The position numbers were made by a program, and so were the translations under genes. The notes under the pieces were generated by a model. The model worked only from the letters and a program-made list of their open reading frames with translations. It was not told the origin of the DNA and made no database searches. Shown one piece after another: positions 61,736-64,000 of a stretch of 64,000 bases of DNA (positions are counted from its first letter, which is position 1; the number at the start of each line of letters is the position of its first letter). This DNA comes from Terrimonas ferruginea DSM 30193 (lineage in GTDB: Bacteria > Bacteroidota > Bacteroidia > Chitinophagales > Chitinophagaceae): positions 1-64,000 of the forward strand of contig NZ_AUDS01000028.1 of the NCBI RefSeq assembly GCF_000425585.1, given 5' to 3'.

Positions 61736-63016
61736 CTACTGCTTCACCAGTTTTACCTGTTGTTTGTAACCCGTTTCACCGGATTGCAACTGCAGCACGT
61801 ACACACCCTTCGCCATGCCACTCCACTCCTGTAACCGGATCACCTGCACGCCTGTATTGGAAACCGATTGTTGCTGCCAGCAGACTTTACCATACATATC
61901 GATCAGTTGCAGCGTTATTTTTTCCTGGCCGATTGAGGTGACGCTGATATCGGCAAAATCAGTAGCAGGGTTTGGTGATACCTTTAATTGCCATTTCTTT
62001 TGTGAAGGATCAAGGGTTATTACCTGGCTATAGCGAACTCTTGTATCGAAATCAACCGCCACAATGCGGTAGTTAAAACGGCCGCTGACCGCCGCTCCCG
62101 TCCAGGTATATACGCTGCTGCCGGTTGCCGGTACTGTGCCTATGTCCTGCCACGCACTACCGTTGGTTGACCGCTCAACGCGGTAATCTTTTACGTTTTG
62201 TTCGGCACCTACTTTCCATTGCAGCTTAACGTTACCATTTCCCGGTTCACCACTAAAGGATAAAAAGTTGGCAGGAAGTAATGTCAGGGTAGAAGGAATC
62301 GCCAATGCGTTTGCGTCGTCAAATTCCCAGTTGGCCAGGTTATTAATAGTGGCACGGTCGGTGGTAGCATTACCGGTAATATTGATGCCGGCTTTCAAAC
62401 GTGCATTGTTAATTTCCGGTACGATGGCAAAAGCGAAGCTGGCAATGGCCGGCGGCACTGCGGATTTGCTGGCATTGAATTCACAGTTGCCGAGTGTGGC
62501 ATCCCATGGGCCATTCATGCTGAGGCCTGCAATGATGGAAGTAGGTGCCGTTATCGCTCCCTGGAAGGCGAAGATCTGATCGCCCCCTGTTACAAAACTG
62601 ATATAATCGGTAGGCACACTTACGCCATTAATGACACCCAATACAGTGCCTGTTGTGGCCTGTAAATCGACCCGGCAGCGAATCCGTACCTGCGTTCCGT
62701 ATTTCACCTCGGCTGTAGCCGTCCATTCAATCGCACCGTCGGAATAGGCCCCTGTACTTGCCCCGCAGGGGTTGATCGATTGAAACCGGCCCACATCACT
62801 GGCCCATCCAAAATCAGTGAACATAATCTTCGTACCCGCAGGTATGGTACGCAGGGCGATAAAGCTGAAATCGTCGTTTAAAGTGGGCCCATTGACCGTG
62901 TTATCGACTGAATTATAACCGGTAAAAAGAATGTCGCCGGGTAATAATTGTGCTTGTACAGAGGTGCAAAAAAAACTGCAGCAGAACGCTGCAAGAAGCG
63001 TAAAGGAACGTTTCAT
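61736..63016 (-). CDS. Secreted protein with T9SS type A sorting domain
   Basis: 426 residues with a signal peptide (MKRSFTLLAAFCCSFFCTSVQAQ). The N-terminal ~220 residues form a beta-rich domain beginning 'LLPGDILFTGYNSVDN' with 'FSFIALRTIPAGTKIMFTDFGWAS', a pattern seen in many Bacteroidota surface proteins of unknown role. A fibronectin-like module ('NVKLQWKVGAEQNVKDYRVERSTNG') leads to the T9SS domain ('LKVSPNPATDFADISVTS', 'MAKGVYVLQLQSGETGYKQQVKLVK'). It is exported by the type IX system; no catalytic motif was recognised. Confidence 0.88.
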   Translation of the reverse strand: MKRSFTLLAAFCCSFFCTSVQAQLLPGDILFTGYNSVDNTVNGPTLNDDFSFIALRTIPAGTKIMFTDFGWASDVGRFQSINPCGASTGAYSDGAIEWTATAEVKYGTQVRIRCRVDLQATTGTVLGVINGVSVPTDYISFVTGGDQIFAFQGAITAPTSIIAGLSMNGPWDATLGNCEFNASKSAVPPAIASFAFAIVPEINNARLKAGINITGNATTDRATINNLANWEFDDANALAIPSTLTLLPANFLSFSGEPGNGNVKLQWKVGAEQNVKDYRVERSTNGSAWQDIGTVPATGSSVYTWTGAAVSGRFNYRIVAVDFDTRVRYSQVITLDPSQKKWQLKVSPNPATDFADISVTSIGQEKITLQLIDMYGKVCWQQQSVSNTGVQVIRLQEWSGMAKGVYVLQLQSGETGYKQQVKLVKQ

Positions 63017-63046
63017 ATCGGTTGGTTTAAAGGATTAAAGACAAAC

Positions 63047-63054
63047 CAAATATA
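63047..63054 (-). promoter_or_regulatory. -7 box (TATATTTG) of the 61736-63016 gene
   Basis: Exact TAnnTTTG match on the minus strand, 30 bp before the ATG at 63016. Confidence 0.5.
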
Positions 63055-63134
63055 AAACAGATATCCTGAACAGTATAAAACTAAAAAAATGAATGCCTTT
63101 CTAAACTTTTAAATGCAGTCGAAAACAGGGAAGC

Positions 63135-63409
63135 TTACACTGGCAGATCGGCGCGTGTTTCGGGTAACCCTGCATACAAATGCTCCTCTATAGTCGTTTC
63201 AGCCGTTTCCATCGAGGCAGCCGGATAGGCGTTTGATTTTGTTCTTCCGTAATCAACACCCGCACATTCCCCAGGTGATCCTTGATCATGTAGTCATATT
63301 CCAGTCTCGCGGGGTTTGTGCCTTCGGCAGCCATATATCTTGTTCTGCATTCTTCGTTACCCAGGAACTGCAGCTTATCGGTATAACCTAAGACTACCTT
63401 TCTCGCCAA
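63135..63409 (-). pseudogene. Remnant of an RHS/YD-repeat protein (frameshifted)
   Basis: The frame from 63409 encodes 'YTDKLQFLGNEECRTRYMAAEGTNPARLEYDYMIKDHLGNVRVLITEEQ', the block that precedes the C-terminal part of Bacteroidota RHS proteins. Just after 'TEEQNQ' the match moves to another frame, where 'NAYPAASMETAETTIEEHLYAGLPETRADLPV' continues the family sequence to a TAA at 63135-63137. A single frameshift thus interrupts it. The 5' part is missing (an in-frame TAG lies just upstream of 63409) and the normal RHS core after 'LPET' is gone. It is a decayed internal fragment. Confidence 0.8.
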
Positions 63410-63442
63410 AAAAAGGTTTCTCTAAGGCTGGTCATAGAAAAT

Positions 63443-63973
63443 TCATGGTAATGTCTGTAAGTAAAAGGAATTTATTGTTATGTACTTTTTATCAAAAACA
63501 ATAAAATTAACAATAAAGAAACTAAAATCATTCCGCACGGCATCTGTTAAAACGGCTTTTGCATGCCTACCCAACCCTACTGTATCCTGCTCTTTTAAAA
63601 GCCTGACTTTGCTCACAGAATCAGCCAGTGTATCCTTAACGTTCCGAAATACAATTTCTCCACCATCGTTGGCAGTGTAATAATTTCCCGAGCTATAGTC
63701 ATACAATTCGTAGTCACGTATCGGATACTGAGGTGAAACGGTTTCCAGAAGTAAGCATTTGGCATTATCTTCTTTATCTATTTGTTTCAGAACGGCGTCT
63801 AATAAATTCGGAGAAAATTTATTCGTATCTGAATCCGGCAGTCTGAAATTAGTGGAATCAAAATAGTTCTTCCTAATTACAATTTTGGCTGAGGCTTTCT
63901 GCGAAAAAGTACATCTAAAGCCGAAAATAGCAATGATTAGCAATGCTAATATATAAATGAACTTATGTTTCAT
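63443..63973 (-). CDS. Secreted protein, unknown (possible RHS-associated orphan)
   Basis: 176 residues with a signal peptide (~1-25, 'YILALLIIAIFGFRCTFSQ'; the Cys lacks a proper lipobox). The mature protein is charged ('NLLDAVLKQIDKEDNAKCLLLETVSPQYPIRDYELYDYSSGNYYTANDGGEIVFRNVKDTLADSVSKVRLL') with no recognised family. Its ATG overlaps an upstream TAA by one base (TAATG), indicating translational coupling to a gene beyond the window. Lying between that gene and an RHS remnant, it could be an immunity or accessory protein of an RHS locus (inference). Confidence 0.7.
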   Translation of the reverse strand: MKHKFIYILALLIIAIFGFRCTFSQKASAKIVIRKNYFDSTNFRLPDSDTNKFSPNLLDAVLKQIDKEDNAKCLLLETVSPQYPIRDYELYDYSSGNYYTANDGGEIVFRNVKDTLADSVSKVRLLKEQDTVGLGRHAKAVLTDAVRNDFSFFIVNFIVFDKKYITINSFYLQTLP

Positions 63974-64000
63974 TATTTATCTGGTTTGACGATTTCATAA
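63973..64000 (-). CDS. Possible C-terminal end of an upstream gene (partial)
   Basis: On the minus strand the last codons read E-I-V-K-P-D-K followed by TAA, which overlaps the start of the next gene by one base. Too short to identify; inferred only from the coupled stop/start. Confidence 0.35.

Overview
The window comes from a Bacteroidota chromosome, most likely from the Chitinophagaceae or close relatives (inference). The evidence is a SusC/SusD polysaccharide utilisation locus with an ECF sigma/FecR pair, four proteins with C-terminal type IX secretion (T9SS) sorting tails, TAnnTTTG-type -7 promoter elements, and the miaB-lptE-secG gene order common in this phylum. Nearly all the sequence is coding. 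No rRNA, CRISPR array or transposase was seen.

Layout. 1-2.8 kb: an RHS/YD-repeat protein that runs off the left edge, preceded by a secreted coiled-coil/beta-barrel partner. 3.1-5.6 kb: a TonB-dependent-receptor-like barrel. 5.8-10.5 kb: a housekeeping operon (miaB, sigma-54-type activator, LptE, unknown, SecG). 10.6-18 kb: cell-envelope and housekeeping genes (MltG, BrkB/YihY, two thioredoxin-fold proteins, a SpoU-type rRNA/tRNA methyltransferase, an AsmA-like protein). 18.3-21 kb: an AT-rich DUF6624 gene, then a tRNA-Pro cluster carrying two GIY-YIG nuclease genes, each sandwiched between tRNA-Pro copies. 21.3-28.2 kb: a DUF4397 lipoprotein, a T9SS cargo protein, a PAS histidine kinase and an S41 peptidase. 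28.3-47.1 kb: a PUL (FecR anti-sigma, ECF sigma, SusC, SusD, DUF5017 lipoprotein, acetylesterase, two PL8 lyases, and a GH88 hydrolase fused to an FAD oxidoreductase). 47.2-57.1 kb: RidA-like protein, six-PAS kinase, TPR histidine kinase, three small secreted proteins, LytTR regulator, small secreted protein. 57.3-63 kb: a seven-bladed propeller T9SS protein, epoxide hydrolase, AraC regulator, YdeI-like protein and another T9SS protein. 63.1-64 kb: a frameshifted RHS remnant and an orphan secreted protein coupled to a gene off the right edge.

How the PUL may work (inference). A T9SS-exported PL8 lyase would cut an acidic polysaccharide outside, SusCD and the DUF5017 protein would bind and import the oligomers, and the periplasmic PL8, acetylesterase and GH88 module would finish them. 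No sulfatase is present, which points to an unsulfated, possibly acetylated uronic-acid polymer. Two matching promoter-like sites (TGTCACCC, 15-16 bp, TGTCTAAA) lie in front of the anti-sigma gene and susC, so the ECF factor probably controls both.

Most unusual items: the tRNA-Pro/GIY-YIG cassette repeat; heptanucleotide tracts that fill gene boundaries outside the PUL and stop at start or stop codons; the GH88-FAD fusion; and the ECF promoter pair.
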